39,020 bases of DNA, from positions 1-39,020 of the forward strand of contig DCGR01000041.1 in the NCBI GenBank assembly GCA_002315285.1. Direction: 5' to 3'. Of this stretch, positions 7,765 to 14,884 are shown piece by piece; position 1 is the stretch's first letter, and each line of letters begins with the position of its first letter. Source of the DNA: Bacteroides sp. UBA1773. Its GTDB lineage: Bacteria > Bacteroidota > Bacteroidia > Bacteroidales > Bacteroidaceae. The notes beneath the pieces are model-generated. The model did no database searches. It worked only from the letters and a program-made list of their open reading frames with translations, and was not told the origin of the DNA. The position numbers and the translations under genes were made by a program.

Positions 7765-8808
7765 ACTTTACAGACTACTAGTGATAATGAGACTTTACCT
7801 TCTGGACGTGTAAGATCCAAGGGAGGAGGACCGAAACATCTCCTTGACAAACATCCTGAGTATCTTGTCATATTTGATGAGATTACAGCAGAATACACGG
7901 CAGGTCTCCCTCAGGATGACACAGTCAGATGGCTAACCATAACAACACCACGTATATGCGAGTTGTTCTGTGAACGTGGGATAAAGATTTCTTCCTATCA
8001 TGTCAGGCAGATGAAGGAGAAGCGTGGATTTCGCAATAGGTCTTTTGCAAAAGCATTGACTCTCAAGGATGTCAAGGATAGAAATGCGCAGTTCGAGAAG
8101 ATTAAGAAAATCACAGAATGCTGTATGGCAAATAACATTCCCCTTTTCAGTATGGATGTAAAGAAAAAGGAAATGATTGGCAATTTCAAACGTGCAGGTC
8201 AAGTGTCTTGCACAGGACAGCCTAAAGCACTTGACCATGATTTCCTCACATTAGCAAACGGAACTATTGTGCCACATGGTATTCTTGATTTGCAAATGAA
8301 CACCGGCTATCTGACTCTTGGAACAAGCCATGACACGGCGGAGTTCTCATGTGATTGCTTTGCAATGGCTTGGGAGAATCATCTGCAATGGATATACCCC
8401 AATGCGGAAACCATAGGGATACTATGTGATGGAGGTGGTTCCAATTCAAGTTCGCACCACATAGTGAAACAGGAACTGATGAAACTCGCTCAGACGCTTG
8501 GAATTAACATCATGATGATACATTATCCTCCGTACTGTTCCAAGTACAATCCTATCGAGCACCTGATGTTCGGACCTCTTACAAGAAGCTGGAGTGGTGC
8601 TCCTCTCTTGTCTGTAGAGAATGCCAGACAGAGGGCAGAAATGACCAAAACCAAGAAAGGATTATCTATTATCGCTACATTAAATCAAAGAACGTATGAA
8701 ACGAAAAGACCCATTGAAGAATCTTACGAATCTAAAAGGAACAGACTTGTCGTATTTGACGATGAACTGCCCAAGTGGAACTATCTCATCAAATACGAAA
8801 GTGCATAA
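7765..8808 (+). pseudogene. ISAzo13-family transposase lacking its N-terminus
   Basis: The reading frame is open from just after the TAG at 7762 to TAA at 8808 (347 codons) but has no ATG near its start; a TTG at 7963 is the first conventional alternative. From about 7801 it matches the ISAzo13/Rhodopirellula-type transposase: RVRSKGGGPKHLL linker, an HTH-like segment ending YHVRQMKEKRGF, then a DDE core with FSMDVKKKEMIGNF (first Asp), CDGGGSNSSSHHIVKQEL (second Asp) and YCSKYNPIEHLMF (Glu), followed by KTKKGLSI and a YETKR segment. Family members are about 400 residues, so roughly the first 60-100 residues are missing. The catalytic residues look intact, so the decay seems recent or the fragment was captured by recombination. 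No terminal inverted repeats identified. Confidence 0.75.
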
Positions 8809-8858
8809 GATTTTGTCGGAAATTATTTTTTAATCATCACTTAACTGTTAAAAAATTC

Positions 8859-8887
8859 TTGTTTTTCAAGAAAATGTTGTAATTTTG
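8859..8887 (+). promoter_or_regulatory. Candidate promoter with no downstream gene
   Basis: TTG at 8859-8861, 18 nt, TAATTTTG at 8880-8887, a perfect TAnnTTTG. A 6-bp inverted repeat (TTCTTG/CAAGAA, 8856-8872) overlaps the upstream box, a possible operator. Transcription would begin near 8894, at the edge of the phased repeat. Confidence 0.5.
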
Positions 8888-8897
8888 CATACAATTT

Positions 8898-8943
8898 GGT
8901 ACGTCTCGCTACACTCTGCTACAAGCCGGTACATCATTGCTAC
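8898..8943 (+). repeat. Five copies of G(G/C)TAC at about 10-bp spacing
   Basis: GGTAC at 8898, GCTAC at 8908, GCTAC at 8918, GGTAC at 8928 and GCTAC at 8939: spacing 10, 10, 10 and 11 bp, one helical turn each. All copies would face the same side of the DNA. It follows directly on the promoter at 8859-8887, so it could bind a regulator or recombinase, or form part of a leader RNA. Confidence 0.65.
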
Positions 8944-9419
8944 AAAAATATAGACTTTATTTTGTTATTAAGGCATTGAAAATCAGTATTGTTACACGGT
9001 GATACATTTTCTTCAACAAAATTACTTGCGTTGTTAATGGATTTTGCGAGGTGGACAACCCAAAATCAGGTGTTATTTGACTCTATTAAGCGTTCCTTTG
9101 AGGAATTCACAATGGGCATTTAACATTGATTTACACAGTACAAAGATGTATGCAAGATTGGGATATAAAATGTATGGCAATTTGTATGCAGATTTTATAT
9201 GCATTTTGTACCTTGGGTTTGAACACATTTCTTAAAATATGTAAAATACTAAAAATAAACGATTGGAATCCAACTAATTATACAATGTTGTCCATAAACA
9301 AAAGATGGGCAATAACTGCTCAAAATAGGTTGCGCAAGGGCTTTACGGAGATTGAAAATCAACGAATTAGACGATGTGTTAATTTGCTTTCGTTTCCCTC
9401 TTTCTCCGCAACATTTTCA

Positions 9420-9457
9420 AACTCGAAAGGAATTTCGAGTTGTTTGTTTTCACTTTT
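9420..9457 (+). terminator. Hairpin with T-rich tail, terminator-like
   Basis: Perfect 9-bp stem AACTCGAAA (9420-9428) / TTTCGAGTT (9433-9441), 4-base loop, followed by a T-rich run (tgtttgttttcactttt). It lies just before the ruvC promoter, where it would end transcription coming from the left. Confidence 0.5.
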
Positions 9458-9491
9458 GCCTACGCCACCACGCAAATAATCCGTAAATTTG
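9455..9491 (+). promoter_or_regulatory. Probable ruvC promoter
   Basis: TAAATTTG at 9484-9491 matches TAnnTTTG, 26 nt before the ruvC ATG. The nearest TTTG (9455-9458) is 25 nt upstream, longer than ideal, so the upstream box is uncertain. Confidence 0.5.
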
Positions 9492-9516
9492 CGACATCCA
9501 TAAACTCACAGAAAAC

Positions 9517-10083
9517 ATGAAACCCATCATCACCGACAAAGTCATATTGGGCATCGACCCCGGCACCAACCTCATGGGATATGGCGTACTACAAATCTTG
9601 GAAGGGAAGCCAACGGTAGTTGCACTGGGAGTGATAGACTTACGCAAATATGCCAATCACTACTTGAAACTCGGACATCTTTTAGAAAGAGTCGAAGGGC
9701 TTCTGCAATCCTACCTTCCCGATGAGCTTGCCATTGAAGCCCCGTTTTTCGGCAAAAACGTACAGAGCATGCTGAAACTTGGCAGGGCCCAAGGCGTGGC
9801 CATGGCAGCCGCTCTGGCTCACGACATTCCCATTACGGAATACGCTCCACTGAAAATCAAGATGGCCATTACAGGCAACGGATCCGCCTCGAAAGAGCAG
9901 GTGGCCGACATGCTGAAACGAATACTTAAAATAAGCCAATTAGACACGCCATTCTTAGATGCCACAGATGCGTTGGCAGTAGCCTATTGCCACTATCAGG
10001 AAAGCAGCCGTCCACAACTTACCAAAGCCTATTCCAGCTGGAAGGATTTCATCAGTAAGAATCCTGACAAAGTGAAAGGTTAG
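9517..10083 (+). CDS. ruvC: Holliday junction resolvase RuvC
   Basis: 188 residues, close to the usual size. RuvC cuts Holliday junctions symmetrically with RuvAB during recombinational repair. The four catalytic acids are all present: Asp14 in LGIDPGTN, Glu74 in AIEAPFF, and Asp148 and Asp151 in FLDATDALAVAYCHY, matching Asp7, Glu66, Asp138 and Asp141 of the E. coli enzyme. It is a single gene, convergent with yccF; ruvA and ruvB are not in view. Start at 9517 chosen because the fold begins within a few residues and the promoter sits 26 nt upstream. Confidence 0.96.
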   Translation: MKPIITDKVILGIDPGTNLMGYGVLQILEGKPTVVALGVIDLRKYANHYLKLGHLLERVEGLLQSYLPDELAIEAPFFGKNVQSMLKLGRAQGVAMAAALAHDIPITEYAPLKIKMAITGNGSASKEQVADMLKRILKISQLDTPFLDATDALAVAYCHYQESSRPQLTKAYSSWKDFISKNPDKVKG

Positions 10084-10154
10084 AAATCATGTCCTCACCG
10101 CAGCAAAGACACACAACAGAAATGCACATCATCCTTTTTATCCTATCCGGCCTC

Positions 10155-10171
10155 CTGACTGACGTAGTCAG
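10155..10171. terminator. Small palindrome between convergent ruvC and yccF
   Basis: CTGACT (10155-10160), 5-base loop, AGTCAG (10166-10171). It lies just outside the yccF stop and after ruvC. Short stem and no poly-T, so only a weak terminator candidate. Confidence 0.25.
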
Positions 10172-10179
10172 CGACATGC

Positions 10180-10557
10180 CTAAACACCCAAACGGACTTC
10201 CTTGCCGAAGGGGGCAAGCGCCAAACCTGCCAATTTGAAGTGTCGAGTTCCAAAAGGAATGCCTATCAATGTCACACAAAGCAAGACACCAAACAACACA
10301 TGGCAAAGGAATGTCAGGAAACCACCGAAAATAATCCAAAAAACATTCATGAAAAAGCCAAGACATCCATTCGATGCTTTGGAATCGACAACCTCCGAGC
10401 CAAAAGGCCACAAACAGAACAAGCCAAGCTTAAAAATCTGCAAGGCAAAAGGAATGCCAATAATCGTACAAGCCAAAGCCAAGCTGCCAGTGAAATAACC
10501 TATAGCCGTTTCCAGCCCACCAAACAAAAGCCACAACAGATTACCTAATACCCTCAT
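10180..10557 (-). CDS. yccF: YccF-family inner-membrane protein
   Basis: 125 residues from ATG 10557 (a TTG at 10569 would add four residues; the ATG gives the family-typical MR-L-NLLW-LFGG start). Two YccF repeats are visible, each with an amphipathic membrane segment followed by IGIPFALQIFKLGLFCLWPFG (first) and LIGIPFGTRHFKLAGLALAPFG (second), the hallmark GIP-G...FK-A...PFG pattern. Function is not established; it is a small integral membrane protein. Last gene of the hpt operon, starting within 13 bp of the nitroreductase stop. Confidence 0.88.
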   Translation of the reverse strand: MRVLGNLLWLLFGGLETAIGYFTGSLALACTIIGIPFALQIFKLGLFCLWPFGSEVVDSKASNGCLGFFMNVFWIIFGGFLTFLCHVLFGVLLCVTLIGIPFGTRHFKLAGLALAPFGKEVRLGV

Positions 10558-10569
10558 CGACGACAACAA

Positions 10570-11118
10570 TTACTTTACCCAATACACATAATCATCCTTG
10601 CGAGGAGCCTGCGGCTTCAACGCATTGGGAGCCGCATATCCCAAGATGCAATTGCCTATGCCCTCATACTCATCGCTGATACCGAGTTCACGAAGGATTT
10701 GCTTTCCCTCCTCTGTTTCAAACGTTTCTTTAGCACGGTGGATCCAGCACGATCCCAAGCCGAGGCTCTGGGCTGCAATCATCATGTTCTCCATCACCAA
10801 TGAGCCATCATACACCCGTGTACCCACATCTTTCCGTGCCAACACCACGAGCACCACAGGCGCTCCATAGAAAGGGTCGGAATGGCCTGAACTTGTAGTA
10901 AGGTCCCTGCCTATGACAATTCCCAGATTGATGTTGCTGATGCGGTCGCGCATGGCCTTGTCGGTGACTGCAATGATAATGGACGACTGTCGGTTCATGC
11001 CCGATGGGGCAAAAGTGCCGGCTTTCACCACTTCCTCCACCAAGGCAAGCGGCACAGGCCGGTCAAGGTATTTCTTCACGCTACGTCGGTCGATAAGATG
11101 TTGTATGGTTTGGTTCAT
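10570..11118 (-). CDS. Nitroreductase-family FMN flavoprotein
   Basis: 182 residues, typical of short NfsA/NfsB-like proteins. Visible signatures: N-terminal IDRRSVKKYLDRPVP (RRSxRxF-like FMN phosphate site), AGTFAPSGMNRQS (the APSGxNxQ loop), DGSLVMENMMIAAQSLGLGSCWI (dimer helix and FMN contact), and the C-terminal ILGYAA. Such enzymes reduce nitro groups, quinones or flavins with NAD(P)H; the substrate is unknown. It follows the small basic protein by 13 bp in the hpt-adk-obgE transcription unit. Confidence 0.9.
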   Translation of the reverse strand: MNQTIQHLIDRRSVKKYLDRPVPLALVEEVVKAGTFAPSGMNRQSSIIIAVTDKAMRDRISNINLGIVIGRDLTTSSGHSDPFYGAPVVLVVLARKDVGTRVYDGSLVMENMMIAAQSLGLGSCWIHRAKETFETEEGKQILRELGISDEYEGIGNCILGYAAPNALKPQAPRKDDYVYWVK

Positions 11119-11131
11119 GATGGTTCTGCGG

Positions 11132-11335
11132 TTAAGCCTTTCTTGATTTCTGTTGCGACGGTCGTGCAGCCCTTTTCCGCCTGATATCGGCCTTCATCTT
11201 CGCCGACGCACTGCCGTGAGTACCCGTGACGTAACTTTTCTTTTTCGCCTTGGTCTTGATTGGATTCTTGTCGGGACGTTCCGATGGGGCTTTCCGAAAC
11301 ACGATTCCCTCAGTCAGGATTTGTTCAAGTTCCAT
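11132..11335 (-). CDS. Small lysine/arginine-rich protein of unknown function
   Basis: 67 residues from ATG 11335. The N-terminal 16 residues are acidic/hydrophobic (MELEQILTEGIVFRK); the rest is very basic and low in hydrophobics (PIKTKAKKKSYV, KADIRRKRAARPSQQKSRK), like an RNA- or ribosome-binding tail. It begins 6 bp after the B3/B4 protein stop and ends 13 bp before the nitroreductase, so it is within the operon and likely translated. I do not recognise a family. The context (B3/B4 tRNA-related protein, Obg) makes a translation-linked role possible, but that is inference. Confidence 0.65.
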   Translation of the reverse strand: MELEQILTEGIVFRKAPSERPDKNPIKTKAKKKSYVTGTHGSASAKMKADIRRKRAARPSQQKSRKA

Positions 11336-11341
11336 AATGAT

Positions 11342-12019
11342 TCAAAATGATATGATTGTTTCATTGCTGGCCGAAGCATACTGCCGCAAAAGCTGCAACA
11401 TGTATTCCGTTGCCTCGTCTATGCCATCCGGTCCACTGTAACCGTTAAGAATGGTCAGCAATCGTGTGGTTTGTACCGTCAGTTTGGTACGTTCGTGATC
11501 GCTGGTAGGAGTCCCAATACCACCGACAGCATCCCGATACACAGGCATACCCTCGATGTTCAGCTCTCCCCGGCCGATGCCCTCGTATGGCTCGCCGGCC
11601 CGTCCGATGCCCAAGGTCAACTCTCGTCCCTCTATCTTGTCTGCATCAAAGCCACCGATAGAATAGCCATAACGGATGGACACTACATTGATGAGATCCA
11701 CCAACGTGTCAATCTGATAGAGCGGCAACCCTCGTAAGATGCGCCGACACAGAGCCTCACCTGATGGCCGATAGCGGCTGGGATCCTTTCCACAACGCCG
11801 ATAAGCCAATCGTGTAGCTTGTATCGAAGGAATGTCCTTAATGGTATCAATGGTATATTGCTCGCGATACTGCACCGTAAACGATTCGATCATCTGCCAC
11901 AAGGCAGGACAAAAACCGCTGTTCGCCACATCAGCCAAGACGGCCCGTCCCACAAATTCAGGACAGACACTGCGCAATTCATCGCTCACCCGAATCCGTA
12001 ACGCGTCATGGTCAGCCAT
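11342..12019 (-). CDS. Stand-alone B3/B4 (phenylalanyl-tRNA synthetase beta-like) domain protein
   Basis: 225 residues. The middle and C-terminal parts follow the B3/B4 domain found in PheT, where it binds or edits mischarged Tyr-tRNA(Phe): SIQATRLAYRRCGKDPSRYRPSGEALCRRIL, then LYQIDTLVDLINVVSIRYGYSIGGFD, then a GEPYEGIGRGELNIEGMPVYRD segment and a PTSDHERTKLT segment. Stand-alone members exist in many bacteria and are suspected of tRNA proofreading; that activity is not proven here. Its ATG overlaps the obgE stop (TAATG at 12017-12021), so translation is coupled to obgE. Confidence 0.85.
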   Translation of the reverse strand: MADHDALRIRVSDELRSVCPEFVGRAVLADVANSGFCPALWQMIESFTVQYREQYTIDTIKDIPSIQATRLAYRRCGKDPSRYRPSGEALCRRILRGLPLYQIDTLVDLINVVSIRYGYSIGGFDADKIEGRELTLGIGRAGEPYEGIGRGELNIEGMPVYRDAVGGIGTPTSDHERTKLTVQTTRLLTILNGYSGPDGIDEATEYMLQLLRQYASASNETIISF

Positions 12020-13191
12020 TATTGCTCCTCCTCATATTCGAAATCTTCCAGTTCCTCTATCTCGGCATCCTCTGCCTCGGCATCCTCCTCGTAGTGCAGC
12101 TGCATCTCCTCAGCATCCTCCTCGGCAAAATCCTCCTGCAACTTCAGGCAATCCTTGGCACGATGCACAATGGTCTCGGCACTCACCCCCAGTCGGTTCG
12201 TGTCCTTGTTGAGTTCCGACCACAGCAAATCCTTGAGTTGGCCGATGCCAAGTCCTGACACAGAAGAGATGAACACACATGGCACATTGTCGGGCAACGT
12301 GGGGCGCAGCATTCCAATAAGGTCATCGTCGAGTAGGTCGCATTTCGTCACAGCAAGCACTCTTCGTTTATCGAGCATATCCGGATTAAAGGTAGCCAGT
12401 TCATTGAGCAGCACCTCATATTCACGACGTATATCGTCTGTATCGCCAGGCACCATGAACAAAAGCAATGAGTTACGCTCGATGTGTCGCAAAAAGCGGA
12501 GTCCCAAGCCCTTACCCTCCGAAGCACCCTCGATGATACCAGGGATGTCGGCCATTACAAACGATTTTCCTTCGTGGTAGCCCACAATACCCAGATTAGG
12601 TTCCAGAGTGGTGAACGGATAGTTCGCTATCTTCGGACGAGCTGCACTCACTGCGCTGAGCAGAGTACTCTTCCCCGCATTCGGGAATCCTACCAGACCC
12701 ACGTCGGCCAACATCTTCAGTTCCAAAATGACCGTCAGAAGTCGGGCAGGCTCGCCAGGTTGTGCAAAACGCGGCGCCTGCCTCGTGGCCGTGCGGAAAT
12801 GCCAGTTTCCTAACCCACCACGACCTCCACGGAGTAGGATCACTTCCTGGCCGTGCTCTGTAATGTCGCACAGATACTCTCCCGTTTCAGCGTTGTAGGC
12901 CACCGTGCCACACGGCACTTCTATCACCTTGTCCTGTCCGTCGTAACCCGTACTCTTGTCCTGCGACCCATCGCCACCATGAGTAGCATACGCATGACGA
13001 TCATAACGCAAATGGAGGAGAGTCCAGTAGTTGCGGTTGCCACGCAGAATCACATGGCCACCGCGACCACCATCGCCGCCATCCGGTCCGCCGTTTGGGA
13101 TGTACTTTGCCCGGTGCATGTGTACGGAACCCCGTCCGCCCTTGCCACTGCGGCAGTAAATTTTTACGTAATCTACGAAATTACTTTCCAT
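12019..13191 (-). CDS. obgE: GTPase Obg (ribosome assembly / stringent response GTPase)
   Basis: 390 residues from ATG 13191 (an upstream ATG at 13215 would lie far inside adk and adds eight unconserved residues). N-terminal glycine-rich Obg fold about 1-158 (SGKGGRGSVHMHRAKYIPNGGPDGGDGGRGG), then the GTPase domain: G1 GFPNAGKSTLL, switch I TTLEPNLG, G3 DIPGIIEGA, G4 VTKCD, G5 SSVSG. Obg assists 50S assembly and responds to ppGpp. The C-terminus is a highly acidic tail of about 35 residues (EEDAEEMQL... to EYEEEQ) instead of an OCT domain. Overlaps adk by 11 bp and the next gene by 3 bp: tightly coupled operon. Confidence 0.96.
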   Translation of the reverse strand: MESNFVDYVKIYCRSGKGGRGSVHMHRAKYIPNGGPDGGDGGRGGHVILRGNRNYWTLLHLRYDRHAYATHGGDGSQDKSTGYDGQDKVIEVPCGTVAYNAETGEYLCDITEHGQEVILLRGGRGGLGNWHFRTATRQAPRFAQPGEPARLLTVILELKMLADVGLVGFPNAGKSTLLSAVSAARPKIANYPFTTLEPNLGIVGYHEGKSFVMADIPGIIEGASEGKGLGLRFLRHIERNSLLLFMVPGDTDDIRREYEVLLNELATFNPDMLDKRRVLAVTKCDLLDDDLIGMLRPTLPDNVPCVFISSVSGLGIGQLKDLLWSELNKDTNRLGVSAETIVHRAKDCLKLQEDFAEEDAEEMQLHYEEDAEAEDAEIEELEDFEYEEEQ

Positions 13192-13750
13192 CAATAGCCT
13201 TACAAATATCTCCAAAGATGGTTTCGAGTGATCCCAGTCCCTGAATATGGCTATACAGGCCCTCCTTTTTGTACCATTCCACTAAAGGTTGAGTCTGTGA
13301 GTGATAAACGTTCAACCGGTTCTTGATAGTAGCCTCATTGTCATCAGCACGCCCCGTCTGCTGTCCGCGCTTGATCAGGCGAACCATCAGTTCATCCTCA
13401 GGCACATCCAGGTCGAGCATCACGTTCACCTGCTGTCCGCGTTCGGCCAGCATTTTTTTCAAAGCCTCAGCCTGCGGAATGGTACGTGGGAAGCCATCGA
13501 AGATGCAGCCCTTGCTTTCCTTGAAACTGTCGAGAGTGGCTGCCAGGATATTGATGATGACGTCGTCGGGGAGCAGCTGTCCCTTGTCCATGATTTCCTT
13601 GGCCTGCTTGCCGAGTTCGCTACCCTTCTTGATTTCCGCGCGTAGCACGTCGCCCGTACTGATGTGGTTCAATCCATACTTTTCCACGATAAACTCGCTC
13701 TGTGTGCCCTTGCCAGAGCCAGGAGCACCAAAAATCACAATGTTCAGCAT
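13181..13750 (-). CDS. adk: Adenylate kinase
   Basis: 189 residues, the short form. It converts ATP + AMP to 2 ADP. Visible: P-loop IFGAPGSGKGTQSE (7-20), HISTGDVLRAEIKKGSELG (AMP site), IFDGFPRTIPQAEAL, and a minimal lid (RGQQTGRADDNEATIKNRL) without the zinc-finger-like long lid. 12 bp downstream of hpt and overlapping obgE. The order hpt-adk-obg is common in Bacteroidota. Confidence 0.97.
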   Translation of the reverse strand: MLNIVIFGAPGSGKGTQSEFIVEKYGLNHISTGDVLRAEIKKGSELGKQAKEIMDKGQLLPDDVIINILAATLDSFKESKGCIFDGFPRTIPQAEALKKMLAERGQQVNVMLDLDVPEDELMVRLIKRGQQTGRADDNEATIKNRLNVYHSQTQPLVEWYKKEGLYSHIQGLGSLETIFGDICKAIDGK

Positions 13751-13762
13751 TTTTTCAGTTTT

Positions 13763-14305
13763 TTATTTGTTTTCTACAATCTTGTAAATGTCACGGTAGT
13801 TTCGTCCATAGCCATCGCAGTCGAGGCCATAGCCCACGATGAAGTCATTCGGGATGTTCAGCGCCACGTAGTCGATGTCGAGTTTCACCTGCAATTTCTC
13901 GGGCTTGCACAGCAAGGTGCAGATGCGCACCTCCGACGGTTCGTAAGCCTTCAAAGTCTCCAGCAGGTTCACCATGGTGTGTCCGGTGTCCACAATGTCC
14001 TCCACAACCACCACAGCACGGCCCTTGATGTAGCCATTGATGCCTATCAGTTGCTTCACGGTGCCCGTCGATGAGACACCCTCGTAGGAAGCCAGTTTCA
14101 CGAACGACAAGTTGCAGGGAAAGTCTATCTCCTTCATCAGGTCGGAAGCAAACATGAATGAGCCGTTGAGCACACAGAGAAACACGGGATCCTTGCCAGC
14201 CATGTCGCGGTTGATTTCGGAAGCCACACGTTTCACTTCCTTCAGGATTTCGTTCTCCGTCAGAAACGTAGCGAACGTCTTGTCTTGTATCTGAATTGTT
14301 TTCAT
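13763..14305 (-). CDS. hpt: Hypoxanthine phosphoribosyltransferase
   Basis: 180 residues. Purine salvage: hypoxanthine (or guanine) + PRPP to IMP (GMP). The PRPP-binding motif VVVVEDIVDTGHTM (about 97-110) is perfect, with VCLNGSFMFASDLM-like loop I (LCVLNGSFMFASDL) and C-terminal PNDFIVGYGLDCDGYGRNYRDI. First gene of a seven-gene minus-strand operon. Confidence 0.96.
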   Translation of the reverse strand: MKTIQIQDKTFATFLTENEILKEVKRVASEINRDMAGKDPVFLCVLNGSFMFASDLMKEIDFPCNLSFVKLASYEGVSSTGTVKQLIGINGYIKGRAVVVVEDIVDTGHTMVNLLETLKAYEPSEVRICTLLCKPEKLQVKLDIDYVALNIPNDFIVGYGLDCDGYGRNYRDIYKIVENK

Positions 14306-14342
14306 TGATGGAAAAAATTTGTTGAAGTTTTCATTTTGCAGG

Positions 14343-14350
14343 CAAAGATA
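14343..14350 (-). promoter_or_regulatory. -7 element of the hpt operon promoter
   Basis: On the minus strand TATCTTTG, a perfect TAnnTTTG, 37 nt before the hpt ATG. No clear TTTG box at the expected distance. Confidence 0.6.
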
Positions 14351-14384
14351 ACTAAAAATCGAATAAGTCCATTAAAAAGTTGTC

Positions 14385-14713
14385 AGTTTTCAAGCGCCTG
14401 CGGCGAAGCGAAGCGACCATTCGGAAAGGTGGAATCGCGTAAGCGATACTGCCAGCCAAGCCATCGAGTAGGAGGTAAACACTAATCATAGGTGTTTCAG
14501 AACAGAGAGAGGTGCAGAGCAGTTCGCTGTCTTTCATTCAATAACGGAAACTGCGAGAAGGAACAACATCTCAGAATTCAAGGCGTCATATCAGCTCATT
14601 TCGGATATGGCACCTAAATCAACCTTTACCGAAGAACTCATTTCCAAGGAAGGCTAATTCTTGGCTTGACATCCAAGTTGACGGGCTACTAATAAAATAG
14701 GGTGAGTAGTTAC
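14385..14713 (+). pseudogene. 3' remnant of an IS66-family element
   Basis: Between 14472 and 14657 one frame is open and reads NHRCFRTERGAEQFAVFHSITETARRNN..., resembling the C-terminal part of IS66 TnpC (pattern F-x-S/T-x-x-G-A-x-x-A-x-x-H-S-I-x-E-T-A-x-x-x). Upstream the same frame is interrupted by TAG at 14469. The bases at 14700-14713, read on the minus strand, are GTAACTACTCACCC, which begins with the GTAA typical of IS66 terminal inverted repeats, and would be the right end of the element. No left end is visible. The gene-poor stretch 14306-14809 is otherwise the hpt promoter, this remnant and the DUF4831 promoter. Confidence 0.5.
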
Positions 14714-14783
14714 AAAACCGGCAACTGAAAGCCCAAAAAGCAGAAAAAAGAGGATAAAAGCGTGAATTTCCGAAAAAAAAACG

Positions 14784-14791
14784 TAACTTTG
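14784..14791 (+). promoter_or_regulatory. -7 element of the DUF4831-xyl operon promoter
   Basis: TAACTTTG, a perfect TAnnTTTG, giving a start near 14798. An A-tract (14772-14781) lies just upstream. The upstream box is not clear (TTT at 14767-14769 is too close). Confidence 0.6.
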
Positions 14792-14809
14792 GGGCGAATA
14801 ATAAAAAAA

Positions 14810-14884
14810 ATGCGCTCCGACAACCGCTTCACCTGCATTGCCAACTGCGGTGACGAAAGAGACAACCTTGTTATTGAAAAATGA
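14810..14884 (+). CDS. Possible 24-residue upstream ORF/leader peptide overlapping the DUF4831 start
   Basis: ATG 14810 opens 24 codons ending at TGA 14882-14884, which overlaps the DUF4831 ATG (14881) as ATGA. The predicted transcript start is about 12 nt before it. The peptide has two Cys (CIANC) and a charged C-terminal half. The overlap geometry is what translational coupling would need; whether it is translated is unknown and chance is not excluded in so short a frame. Confidence 0.35.
   Translation: MRSDNRFTCIANCGDERDNLVIEK

Larger units (their letters stand above)
8809..9516. other. Gene-free AT-rich stretch of about 700 bp before ruvC
   Basis: No open frame here has the codon bias of its neighbours or a recognisable domain. 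It holds a good promoter (8859-8887), a phased repeat (8898-8943), loose copies of TGTATGCAA/TGTATGGCAA/TGTATGCAG around 9147-9191, a terminator-like hairpin (9420-9441) and the ruvC promoter. The left part may be the residue of the insertion sequences. Confidence 0.6.

Noticed and set aside
8898..8943. CRISPR-like interpretation of the phased repeat
   Set aside because: Repeat units are five bases with five-base spacing, far too short for repeats and spacers, and no cas gene is near.
9126..9479. Open frame of 117 codons before ruvC
   Set aside because: Starts on a non-ATG codon in AT-rich sequence, runs through the terminator-like hairpin and has no domain or neighbour-like codon use.
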